Source of the DNA: an uncultured Phycisphaerales bacterium
GTDB lineage: Bacteria; Planctomycetota; Phycisphaerae; Sedimentisphaerales; Anaerobacaceae
Length of the DNA: 64,000 nucleotides
Reading direction: 5' to 3'
Assembly (NCBI GenBank): GCA_903857265.1
Contig: CAIODZ010000010.1
Location: 122,484-186,483 of the forward strand
In this document: positions 42,684 to 50,178 of the stretch, piece after piece
Position numbering within the stretch: position 1 is the first letter of the stretch
Layout of the letters: every line of letters begins with the position of its first letter
Position numbers and translations under genes: made by a program
Notes under the pieces: generated by a model
The model's input: only the letters and a program-made list of their open reading frames with translations
The model's database searches: none
Told to the model about the DNA's origin: nothing

Positions 42684-43736
42684 TTATTTATCAAGAACCG
42701 CCGCGATTTTTTGTTTCAGCTTTTTACAAACTGCCTTCGGGTCCGGCGAATTTGTAACTGCCGAACTGACTGCGATGGTCCGGGCACCCGCTGCCAATAC
42801 GGCATCGATATTGCTCTCGGTTATGCCTCCAATAGCAACGTGGCCAACACCCGTATCTGTTAAAATAGGTAACGCCTGCTTAACATAATCGAGGCCTACT
42901 GGTTTCGCCTCCGGTTTGGTAGGCGTCGCAAACACAGGCCCAAGTGAAACATACGTCGGCAACTTCGCAACCGCCGCGTTAAGCTGGGTAAGTGAATGCG
43001 TGCTCTTGCCAAAAATCATAGGCATCATCTGAAGTTTGCGTGCCTGCTCAATCGGCAAATCATTTTGCCCCAGGTGAACTCCATCAGCGCCGCTGGCGAT
43101 AGCAATATCAGCTCGGTCATTAATAATGCTAATAACTCCATCGTCTTTGCACATCTTCACAAATTCACAGGCGATGGCAAAATACTTGTCCGCATCAATA
43201 TCTTTCGCCCGCAACTGAAGACAGTTAACCCCTCCCGCGAGACATTGACCCGCCAAAGTAAAAACCTCCGCCGGCAAATTCGAATTAATCAACACATACA
43301 GCCGAACCTTGTTGAACCTGCCCTGGGCATCCGCAAACAGGGCGATATCCTTTTCGAGTGTGTAGCCGGCATATCGCAGGCGTTCCATCTGGTCGGCGAT
43401 TCCCGGCTCAACGCTTCGTAATGCCTCCGCAATGACCCGAAGCGCCTCAGGCAGCCGTTTGCATGCCGCGGTGAGCGAATCCTTCAAATCCGCCCTGCCA
43501 ATAGCGCTTTCGATTGTTTGTCCGACGCCGACGTCGCCCGGCGTATCTCTGCTCGCGAGCAATTGGCCTGCGTTAAGATGGGCGATTGCTGATGATAGCT
43601 GATGACGCATCTCTTTTGCCCGGCCGCTCAGCGGGGCACAATTGAGACTGAATCGGCAGTAATCCTCAATTACACGCATCGCCTCGCGTGCCCGGTTAAA
43701 ATTCGCGTCAATTATCCTGTAGCCGGCCCGTTCCAT
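42684..43736 (-). CDS. thiE: Thiamine-phosphate synthase with N-terminal ThiD2 domain
   Basis: A 350-residue fusion. Residues 1-120 form the ThiD2 domain (YRIIDANFNRAREAMRVIEDYCRF, LLASRDTPGDVG), seen in front of ThiE in cyanobacteria and planctomycetes. Residues 145-345 are ThiE, which joins HMP diphosphate and thiazole phosphate to make thiamine phosphate: LQLRAKDI, ISIINDRADIAIASGADGVHLGQ, STHSLTQ, YVSLGPVFATPTK and HVAIGGITESNI. It is a single-gene unit; no TPP riboswitch was recognised upstream. ThiH, supplying the thiazole precursor, is at 62569-63735. Confidence 0.92.
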   Translation of the reverse strand: MERAGYRIIDANFNRAREAMRVIEDYCRFSLNCAPLSGRAKEMRHQLSSAIAHLNAGQLLASRDTPGDVGVGQTIESAIGRADLKDSLTAACKRLPEALRVIAEALRSVEPGIADQMERLRYAGYTLEKDIALFADAQGRFNKVRLYVLINSNLPAEVFTLAGQCLAGGVNCLQLRAKDIDADKYFAIACEFVKMCKDDGVISIINDRADIAIASGADGVHLGQNDLPIEQARKLQMMPMIFGKSTHSLTQLNAAVAKLPTYVSLGPVFATPTKPEAKPVGLDYVKQALPILTDTGVGHVAIGGITESNIDAVLAAGARTIAVSSAVTNSPDPKAVCKKLKQKIAAVLDK

Positions 43737-43764
43737 ACCCGCCCGATTATAATTTCACAACTTG

Positions 43765-44000
43765 CCCATAGCTTACCCGGTTGCCAATAGTTTACCTCGG
43801 TAGCTTACCTGACTATGGTTCCATAGCTCACCTACAACTATAGTTCCACAACTCGCCCGACTATGTTCCATAGCTTACCTGACTATGGTTTTATAGCTTG
43901 CCCGACTATGTTCTATAGCTCACCTACAACTATGGTTCCACAACTCGCCCGACTATGTTCCATAGCCTACATGACTATGGTTCCATAGCTTGCCTGATTA
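43765..44000. repeat. Tandem repeat array (92-bp unit of four subunits)
   Basis: Degenerate repeats of 22-25 bp around the phrase ATAGCTTACCTGACTATGG. Subunits begin at 43823, 43848, 43870, 43893, 43915, 43940, 43962 and 43985, giving spacings 25-22-23-22-25-22-23. This makes a 92-bp higher-order unit present twice (43823-43914 and 43915-44006), with more decayed units before it. Subunit joints form CTATGG-TT-CCATAG hairpins. The array lies just upstream of the thiE start. Confidence 0.8.
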
Positions 44001-44024
44001 TAAGAGATTCCGGCGGACAGGTGT

Positions 44025-44062
44025 AAAAAAAGCAGGGTCGCCCTCCTCCGGACGACCCCTGC
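44025..44062 (-). terminator. Rho-independent terminator (minus strand)
   Basis: On the minus strand GCAGGGGTCG pairs with CGACCCTGC (one bulged base, loop of about 12), followed by seven T. It ends a transcript coming from about 44350. Confidence 0.8.
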
Positions 44063-44073
44063 CTATAGGATAA

Positions 44074-44096
44074 CAAAATCGGCCAAGCCGATTTTG
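44074..44096. terminator. 10-bp hairpin, possible terminator
   Basis: CAAAATCGGC (44074-44083) and GCCGATTTTG (44087-44096) form a perfect 10-bp stem with a 3-nt loop. A further paired GGGCGG...CCGCCC structure lies at 44111-44158. Confidence 0.6.
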
Positions 44097-44160
44097 GCTA
44101 TCTTTAAATCGGGCGGACACCACTCCTCCTACTCAATGAGTTTTTGAGCGTCCCGCCCAA

Positions 44161-44346
44161 TTATTTTACAATCAAAGGTAAGATGAAGATGAGAGCAAAT
44201 GTTATGCCAATGGGCATAAGGATGATGGCTGAGAAAACAGGAAGGACATAACGATTTGGCATAGATAAGGTTACATATCTTTTGCGGCTGGGGGTGTAAC
44301 ACAGCCCACTGACAAGCTTTAGCACTGTGTTGCTTTTTTGCAACAT
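44161..44346 (-). CDS. Possible small membrane peptide
   Basis: A frame of 61 codons from ATG at 44346, or 33 codons from ATG at 44262 (MPNRYVLPVF...). The last ~28 residues are strongly hydrophobic (SAIILMPIGITFALIFILPL) and would form one membrane helix. No good ribosome site is visible for either start. It is followed by three hairpins and a strong terminator in the same direction, which indicates that this strand is transcribed. Coding is uncertain; the locus could instead be an RNA gene. Confidence 0.3.
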   Translation of the reverse strand: MLQKSNTVLKLVSGLCYTPSRKRYVTLSMPNRYVLPVFSAIILMPIGITFALIFILPLIVK

Positions 44347-44530
44347 ATACTCTGTGGCCGAATTGCCCTATTACGCATTAAGGCCTATAAAATGCCAATT
44401 TGGGGTAGATTCTGTGTTTATGTTTACAAAAAACAACAGCGGTATTCCAAAAAGAAACATGAACAACCATCGGACCAGAGAACAATTTTAGGGGAGTAAA
44501 AAATATTTTTGAAAAATCTCAAAAATTGTC

Positions 44531-44575
44531 TTGACTTATTCTACATGTGTCGAATATATTCTATCGTAGTAGAAT
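44531..44575 (+). promoter_or_regulatory. Promoter with two BlaI-type operators
   Basis: TTGACT (44531-44536) and TATATT (44555-44560) are 18 bp apart. Between and after them are two dyads: TTCTACATGTGTCGAA (44539-44554), filling the spacer, and ATTCTATCGTAGTAGAAT (44558-44575), overlapping the -10. Their TTCTAC-like half sites resemble BlaI/MecI operators. The layout fits autorepression by the regulator encoded 17 bp downstream. Confidence 0.75.
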
Positions 44576-44591
44576 ATATGGAGATCAATAT

Positions 44592-45008
44592 ATGGTTAAC
44601 GAAAAAAGAAATTCAAAAGGTAAGAACGAGACGGCTTTTGGCGAGCTGACGGAGGCGGAGTGGGCAATAATGAAAGTGGTCTGGGAACATCAACCCTGTG
44701 CGGCAGGGACAGTGCAGGATGCGCTGGCCACTGAAAGGGGCTGGGCTTACAGCACAGTCAAGACGACGATGGACCGGATGGTCGATAAGGGTTTGCTTAA
44801 AATAAACAAGGTCCGCAACCTTCAGCTTTTCAGCTCGCAGATAAACAGGACGCAGGCGGCGAAAGGTGAATTCAGCAAGATGCTGAGCCGGGCATTCGAC
44901 GGAGCGATTGCGCCGATGGTTCAATTCTTAGTCGAAAACGAAAATATCTCGGAAGAGCATGTGAAAGAGCTCAGGGACATTGTTAGCAAAACAGGAAGGA
45001 ACAAGTAA
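44592..45008 (+). CDS. BlaI/MecI/CopY-family transcriptional repressor
   Basis: A 138-residue winged-helix repressor (start ATG 44592, GGAG 8 bp upstream). Family features: ELTEAEWAIMKVVWEHQPCAAGTVQDAL, then WAYSTVKTTMDRMVDKGLL as the recognition part, and a helical dimerisation region MVQFLVENENISEEHVKELRD. It should bind the dyads in its own promoter and be inactivated by the M56 protein encoded 36 bp downstream, as in BlaI/BlaR1. No beta-lactamase gene is linked, so the regulated response is unknown. Confidence 0.92.
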   Translation: MVNEKRNSKGKNETAFGELTEAEWAIMKVVWEHQPCAAGTVQDALATERGWAYSTVKTTMDRMVDKGLLKINKVRNLQLFSSQINRTQAAKGEFSKMLSRAFDGAIAPMVQFLVENENISEEHVKELRDIVSKTGRNK

Positions 45009-45044
45009 GTCCTTACGTCAATTTAATTTGGAAAGGACGTTGCA

Positions 45045-47396
45045 ATGGGCACTATTATCAGCGTTCTCAATAAAAGCGGGGCAATCTTCTGCCAGCACGG
45101 GATGACGATGCTGGTGCAATTCGGGCTGCTGACTTCTTTGCTTTTTCTGGCTGACATCTTGATTCGCAAGCGAGTGAAGGCGTCGCTGCGATATTGCCTG
45201 TGGTGTCTTGTTCTTATTAAACTTGTTTTGCCTACTACGCTATCGCTGCCGACAGGCATAGGCCAATTATCCGGCGTGAATTTTTCGGTAGCACTAACGC
45301 AAGTCGAACCACCAGCGCCACAAATACAAACGGTTTATGCGCCAACCAAATCGACGCCGGTTCAAACGAGCAGCGAATTTGCCCGGCCTATAAACTCACC
45401 GCAGGACATTGTTGAAAGTGGCGTCGCCAAGACAGCAGAATCGCCAGCATCCGCGGAAGCAATTCCCCTGAACTGGCAAGGGGGCATATTTATTGCATGG
45501 CTATTTGGCGTGCTTGTGCTTTTGGCGGGATTCATCCGGCGAATTGCATCAATAAAAAAACTGATTACTCAGAGTAAGCCGGCGTCAGAGCGATTAGTCG
45601 AAATGGTTCATACCTGCCAGAAAAGAATCGGTGTCAAGGGTTTAGTGGAGTTACGACTGTCGAACAATATGGTCAGTCCTGCCGTGTGCGGCCTGTTTAG
45701 GCACGTGATTATAGTGCCCACCGGGCTTCTCGAAAAAATGGAACGCTCAAAATTAGCAATGGTGCTGATGCACGAGCTTAGCCACGTCAAACGCGCCGAC
45801 TTGTGGGTTAATCTTATTCAGACAATCCTCCAGATATTCTATTTTTATAATCCATTTGTGTGGGCGGCGAACGCATATATTCGTCGGGTTCGAGAGCAAG
45901 CCGTTGATGAAATGGTCCTGACCCATCTCAACGGCGAGACGGCAGGTTACAGCAACACTCTCATAGACGTTGCCGAGAAGGCATTTTCGCGGCCGCAGTT
46001 CAGATTGGCGACGGTAAGTATCATCGAGTCCAAAAGCAAATTGAAAGAAAGGATTAAAATTATGCTGAGCAAACCCATACCCAAAGACACGAAAATAGGT
46101 TTTGCCGGACTTGTGCTCGTAATTACCGCAGCGGCGGTGATGCTGCCTATGGCGAAAGCGGCAAAAACCGTAGGAAAGATGGCGGAGGACAGAAAAGCCA
46201 CAGAGGCATCTTTCACAGCAAAACTTGATAACGGCGTGACGGTGGAACTTGTTGGGATATGTGAGTATCCAACAGAGGGCAAGAAGTGGTGGCGGACTGA
46301 CGGCAGCGAGGTCGCAGAAACATTCAACGTGAAAGAAACCGGGACAATATCAGCAAAGGGAAAACAATACGCGATACTGTATAAGATAGCCGGCCCGAAC
46401 GGTATGGCTTATTCGCTGGATATTGAAGGTTCGCAAGGACAAGATTCTCTGCTGGTAACGGATTCGCAGGGACACAGTATATATGATATAAGCGGGATGA
46501 AATTTTACGAAGATGAGCAGCGCACTGAAGCAGACATTAAAGTAAATGTTACGGCAGGCCCATGGACGACTACGAGATATAATGGTGTTGGCATAAAAAG
46601 TGTATTCAATGGTGAATACGGCACCGTCTTCTCAACTCCACAGCAGACCGATAAAGGGGTAATGCTCGTTGTATCAGACAATTCTATCGGTTGCGATAGC
46701 CAAGTCGTTGCGATAGATGATAATAACGATATACATACGTGTCCCAAGAACCAAGGAGGAATAAATATGCTCGGCACGAAAAGCACGCCGATGCACCAAA
46801 CAACTGCCGTGTTCAGCGATATAGCACTCAATAAAATAAAGGAGTTTCAATTCCAGACACGGCCTTACCAGTTGATTGAATTCAGGAATGTGTCGCTGAG
46901 GCCGGGAGTGAAGACAGATGTGCAGATACTACATACACCGCAGCCCATTGAGTTTAAGATAACAAGCAGGGAATTTCAAAATGGGGATTCGATTACAATC
47001 ACAGATTTATCCGGTCCAGCCGGAATGATTAGGCCGGGCGAGACATACATTGTAAGCGGCAGATACACGTTGAAATCACACGATGATGCGGCGCTGCACG
47101 TTTATGCTACGAACGGTGAGACCTCGAGCAGTCAGGGTCCGATTATTAAACACGGCGAGGGACAATTTACCCGGACATTTACATTATTGAAGGAAGGAGA
47201 CCTGCATTTAAGTTTCTATCCGTCAGATGGCGGCGAGAGCTTCGGTGGGGTTTATTTCGCACAAAGAGGAGCAGATACAGGGACGGCTCCGGGCGGGAAA
47301 AAAGTGGTCGGCATAGGACCCGGCTGGCAGAAATTAAAGCGGGTCATCGGAGATAACTACGGAGGTTCAATCGGCGGCTATAGCGACGATGAGTAA
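45045..47396 (+). CDS. M56-family membrane metalloprotease (BlaR1-like sensor)
   Basis: A 783-residue protein. The N-terminal half is a BlaR1/MecR1-type M56 peptidase: membrane segments near 25-40, 45-65, 148-165 and about 355-370, with zinc motif HELSHVKRADLW (HExxH, 243-247) and the downstream AVDEMVL with a Glu. Unlike BlaR1, the ~400-residue C-terminal part is not a penicillin-binding sensor but beta-rich sequence (VTVELVGICEYPTEGKKWW...), type unknown. Paired with the repressor gene just upstream; on sensing its signal it would cleave the repressor. The signal cannot be predicted. Confidence 0.88.
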   Translation: MGTIISVLNKSGAIFCQHGMTMLVQFGLLTSLLFLADILIRKRVKASLRYCLWCLVLIKLVLPTTLSLPTGIGQLSGVNFSVALTQVEPPAPQIQTVYAPTKSTPVQTSSEFARPINSPQDIVESGVAKTAESPASAEAIPLNWQGGIFIAWLFGVLVLLAGFIRRIASIKKLITQSKPASERLVEMVHTCQKRIGVKGLVELRLSNNMVSPAVCGLFRHVIIVPTGLLEKMERSKLAMVLMHELSHVKRADLWVNLIQTILQIFYFYNPFVWAANAYIRRVREQAVDEMVLTHLNGETAGYSNTLIDVAEKAFSRPQFRLATVSIIESKSKLKERIKIMLSKPIPKDTKIGFAGLVLVITAAAVMLPMAKAAKTVGKMAEDRKATEASFTAKLDNGVTVELVGICEYPTEGKKWWRTDGSEVAETFNVKETGTISAKGKQYAILYKIAGPNGMAYSLDIEGSQGQDSLLVTDSQGHSIYDISGMKFYEDEQRTEADIKVNVTAGPWTTTRYNGVGIKSVFNGEYGTVFSTPQQTDKGVMLVVSDNSIGCDSQVVAIDDNNDIHTCPKNQGGINMLGTKSTPMHQTTAVFSDIALNKIKEFQFQTRPYQLIEFRNVSLRPGVKTDVQILHTPQPIEFKITSREFQNGDSITITDLSGPAGMIRPGETYIVSGRYTLKSHDDAALHVYATNGETSSSQGPIIKHGEGQFTRTFTLLKEGDLHLSFYPSDGGESFGGVYFAQRGADTGTAPGGKKVVGIGPGWQKLKRVIGDNYGGSIGGYSDDE

Positions 47397-47402
47397 AAGT
47401 GC

Positions 47403-47717
47403 GGGGAATACTTCGAGAAAGTTTTATCCTGGGCAAAACCGGGCGACACTTTTGTAATAATGTTTGCCCTTGACGAGGAAAAATTTGGCCACAGCCAAAC
47501 AGTGCCTAAGGCATACCAGGACCTGCTGCCAAAGCCGTGGCTGGAAATAAAAGAACAGATTAATCGCGGCGAAGTGCTGGAGTTGAAGGGAAAGGCCCGA
47601 GGGTTTGATACGATAGTTCTTGCCGCCCCCACTCTTGACCGGCTCAATGAGCTTATACAATCAACCGAACTGCTGAAACCTTTTAAAAACAGCGATAATA
47701 TACGTTCACCCCGTTAG
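47403..47717 (+). pseudogene. Gene fragment ending in a repeat element
   Basis: An open stretch of about 104 codons with coherent protein-like sequence (GEYFEKVLSWAKPGDTFVIM, then LPKPWLEIKEQINRGEVLEL and FDTIVLAAPTLDRLNELI). It has no start codon before an internal ATG at 47460, although protein-like sequence begins upstream of it. Its stop TAG is supplied by element D, which adds the last residues IRSPR. It looks like the remainder of a gene truncated at both ends, possibly once a downstream partner of the M56 protein. Confidence 0.55.
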
Positions 47718-47746
47718 ATGGCGGCTTCGCCTATCTCACGGGGTGA
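47706..47746. repeat. CCCCGTTAGA palindromic element, copy D
   Basis: The 35-bp core (47709-47743) is identical to the core of copy C. The arms extend to TTCACCCCGT (47706) and ACGGGGTGAA (ending 47746). The core folds as CCCCGT/ACGGGG, AGAT/ATCT and GGCG/CGCC with small bulges. It overlaps the end of the preceding gene fragment. Confidence 0.8.
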
Positions 47747-47847
47747 ATCCGCGTCTAAAAACAACCCGCGGTAAAACTGGATTCCGAAACAGCATCGGGC
47801 GCGCGGATTCCCATGTCACCGGGACTCCTTGGTTCAGCAATCTGGTA

Positions 47848-48288
47848 TCACTTCCAGAATTGCCACCATTTCTTTTTGGATTCAAGTGTGCGGATCGCAT
47901 TTGTCGCTGCACGCATTGCCGCCATCATACCATCGTCATCCACATTGTCGATGATGATATCGTTGCCTTGTTGGCGCATTTGACACAAAGCGAAGCCACC
48001 TGAAGGCTGCCCTGTAGAGCGACAAATACGAGCTTTCTCTCTCCTTTCCGCAAGATCGAACGAAAAGAGTACCGCACAATTCTCACAAACCATCCACGGT
48101 GTATCCGACTTTGCCATCCTAGCGACGACCATTAGCAGGTTGTCGCCTAGGGCTTTCCGGGGAAGCATCATTCCTAACATGGGTAGTGATTTTCGCCAGT
48201 AGGCTTCGCTGGTAACAACCTCCTTAGTCGTTAACAGGTAACCTTCTGGTTCCTGTATACTCTTGCTGCAAATATCACAAGATCCCAT
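47848..48288 (-). CDS. Hypothetical protein with paired CxxC motifs
   Basis: A 146-residue soluble protein that opens with MGSCDICSKS and has a second pair, VCENCAVLF, near residue 69; together these could bind zinc. Two more cysteines follow (ICRS, ALCQM). The C-terminus ends in a charged/aromatic KKKWWQFWK. No family is recognised. It is an isolated gene on the minus strand between the M56 locus and the DUF2283 gene. Confidence 0.6.
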   Translation of the reverse strand: MGSCDICSKSIQEPEGYLLTTKEVVTSEAYWRKSLPMLGMMLPRKALGDNLLMVVARMAKSDTPWMVCENCAVLFSFDLAERREKARICRSTGQPSGGFALCQMRQQGNDIIIDNVDDDGMMAAMRAATNAIRTLESKKKWWQFWK

Positions 48289-48415
48289 CTTGTTACTCTC
48301 CTTCCTACCGTGTTCGAATATTGCTTATATATGGTTTCCATATAAACCGCCTTTAGATATATTTTAGCCGATGGATTCAGCAACCTCACCACAAGGCTTA
48401 AAACACATTGCTTTT

Positions 48416-48631
48416 TTAAGTCATCTGTATATTTTTATATAAAGGTTTAGCGATGGGTTTTAAGTATTTTGAGGTGTTCAGGATTTCTATTCCTATTACT
48501 TGGCCTCTATCATCGAGTTCCACGTTTATACCCGGAGCAACCTCTACAAATCCTTCTTCCATGCCCTTTTGGACTACTATGTAAAGGACATCTGACTCGT
48601 AATCGTAGTTTATTAAGGATTTATTGCTCAC
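48416..48631 (-). CDS. DUF2283 family protein
   Basis: A 71-residue protein from GTG at 48631 (MSNKSLINYDYESDVLYIVV...). An earlier ATG at 48682 adds 17 residues but has no ribosome site and lies before the conserved start, so the GTG is preferred. The YDYESDVLYI and VEVAPGINVELDDRGQVIGIEIL phrases match DUF2283, a small family often found near toxin-antitoxin-like genes. No partner toxin is visible here. Function unknown. Confidence 0.75.
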   Translation of the reverse strand: MSNKSLINYDYESDVLYIVVQKGMEEGFVEVAPGINVELDDRGQVIGIEILNTSKYLKPIAKPLYKNIQMT

Positions 48632-48729
48632 ATTTTTCGCCGTCCTGATACTAATTATTAGAGAAACGACATCATTTGTCAAGCACGATGCGTAAACCCC
48701 TCGAATAAAACGAGACCTGGATATTGGCC

Positions 48730-50178
48730 TTATAAGCAGGCGAGGTCGAGGTTTTTGGCGGCGGCGGTGTCGTCGGGTCTGCAGATGGGAGTAGTCGAAG
48801 GCGAGGCCTTGATTTTTTCGGGGTTGGTTTTGGCGACTTCAGCGATATCAATCATCGCATCGATGAAGGAGTCGAGAGTTTCTTTGCTCTCGGTTTCGGT
48901 CGGCTCAATCATAATCGCATCATGGACGGTCGTGGGGAAATAGACAGTGGGCGGATGAAAGCCGCGGTCAATGAGTGCCTTTGCAACATCCAAGGCGTGA
49001 ACGCCCGAATCCAACATTCCCTTTGAGGGCGTCAGGACACATTCGTGCATACATATTGCATCAACTGCCAGTGCAAAGTGTTTTTTCAATTTTACGCGGA
49101 CGTAATTTGCGTTGAGGACGGCGTTTTCAGCGACGCGGACAAGACCTGCTTTACCGAGCATAAGGATATAAACATACGCCTTGAGGATTACGGCGAAATT
49201 GCCGTAGAAGGGGGCGATGTAGCCGATGGATTTGGGGCGGTCGTATTCGAGGGCGTAGGTGCCATCGTCGCGTTTGGTAACGATTGAGACGGGGAGGAAA
49301 TCAACGAGTTTTTTGGTAACGCCGACGGGGCCTGCGCCGGGACCGCCGCCGCCGTGGGGGGTGGCGAAGGTTTTGTGGAGATTGATGTGGACGATGTCGA
49401 AGCCGAAATCGCCGGGGCGGGCTTTACCGACAATGGCGTTGAGGTTTGCGCCGTCGTAATAGGCGAGGCCATCGACGCTGTGAATCAAATCGCAAATCTG
49501 TTTGATATTGGGATCGAATAATCCAAGCGTATTTGGGCAGGTGAGCATAAGGCCCGCGACTTCGTCGTTGAGGAGTTTTTTAAGGGCGTTGACATCCATA
49601 ACGCCTTTGTCGGTGCTGGGGACGGAGACGACCTTGTAGCCGGCGATGGCTGCGCTTGCGGGGTTTGTGCCGTGAGCGCTATCAGGGATGAGGACGGTGG
49701 TTTTTTTATTACCTTTGCTGCGATGATAAGCAGCCATAATCATTATGCCGGTGAGTTCGCCGTGAGCGCCAGCCATCGGCTGCATGGTGAAACCAGCCAT
49801 ACCGGTGATTTCGCGAAGAAGCATATCCATTTCATAAAGGACTGACAGCGCGCCCTGGGTAAGCATACCGCCTCCGCGCAACTGGGGAAGGAGGGGGTGG
49901 AGATGCGCAAAGCCCGGATAGGCGGCTATTCGCTCAGTAACTTTTGGGTTGTATTTCATCGTGCAGGAGCCGAGCGGGTAGAAATTGGTATCGACGCCGA
50001 AATTGCGACGCGACAATTCCGTGAAGTGTCTCACCACGTCAAGCTCACTAAGCTCGGGGAGCTGGGCGGGTTTATTACGCAGGAATTCCTTTTTGATATT
50101 TACGGTGGTGGCGACGTCGCTTAGCGTTGTTGTAACACCACGTCTGTCGGGCACGCTTTTATCGAATATCAGTTTCAT
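48730..50178 (-). CDS. gcvPB: Glycine dehydrogenase (decarboxylating) subunit 2
   Basis: A 482-residue PLP-dependent subunit 2 of the split P-protein, which decarboxylates glycine and loads the aminomethyl group on lipoyl-GcvH. The start at 50178 overlaps the gcvPA stop in an ATGA arrangement, so the two are translationally coupled. Typical motifs: FYPLGSCTMKYNPK near the N-terminus, the glycine-rich loop with the PLP Lys in HINLHKTFATPHGGGGPGAG, and DSAHGTNPASA. It ends the gcvT-gcvH-gcvPA-gcvPB operon. Confidence 0.95.
   Translation of the reverse strand: MKLIFDKSVPDRRGVTTTLSDVATTVNIKKEFLRNKPAQLPELSELDVVRHFTELSRRNFGVDTNFYPLGSCTMKYNPKVTERIAAYPGFAHLHPLLPQLRGGGMLTQGALSVLYEMDMLLREITGMAGFTMQPMAGAHGELTGIMIMAAYHRSKGNKKTTVLIPDSAHGTNPASAAIAGYKVVSVPSTDKGVMDVNALKKLLNDEVAGLMLTCPNTLGLFDPNIKQICDLIHSVDGLAYYDGANLNAIVGKARPGDFGFDIVHINLHKTFATPHGGGGPGAGPVGVTKKLVDFLPVSIVTKRDDGTYALEYDRPKSIGYIAPFYGNFAVILKAYVYILMLGKAGLVRVAENAVLNANYVRVKLKKHFALAVDAICMHECVLTPSKGMLDSGVHALDVAKALIDRGFHPPTVYFPTTVHDAIMIEPTETESKETLDSFIDAMIDIAEVAKTNPEKIKASPSTTPICRPDDTAAAKNLDLACL

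Noticed and set aside
43737..43770. TPP riboswitch for thiE
   Set aside because: No CTGAGA-type or other TPP aptamer motif is seen before thiE; the same holds upstream of thiH.
43765..44006. CRISPR-like array
   Set aside because: The repeats are degenerate and there are no unique spacers of constant length between identical repeats; subunits directly abut. No cas genes are present.
44045..44140. GTG frame of about 36 codons after an AGGAGG-like site on the minus strand
   Set aside because: It runs through two strong hairpins and the terminator and has no protein-like pattern; the purine-rich site is part of a stem.
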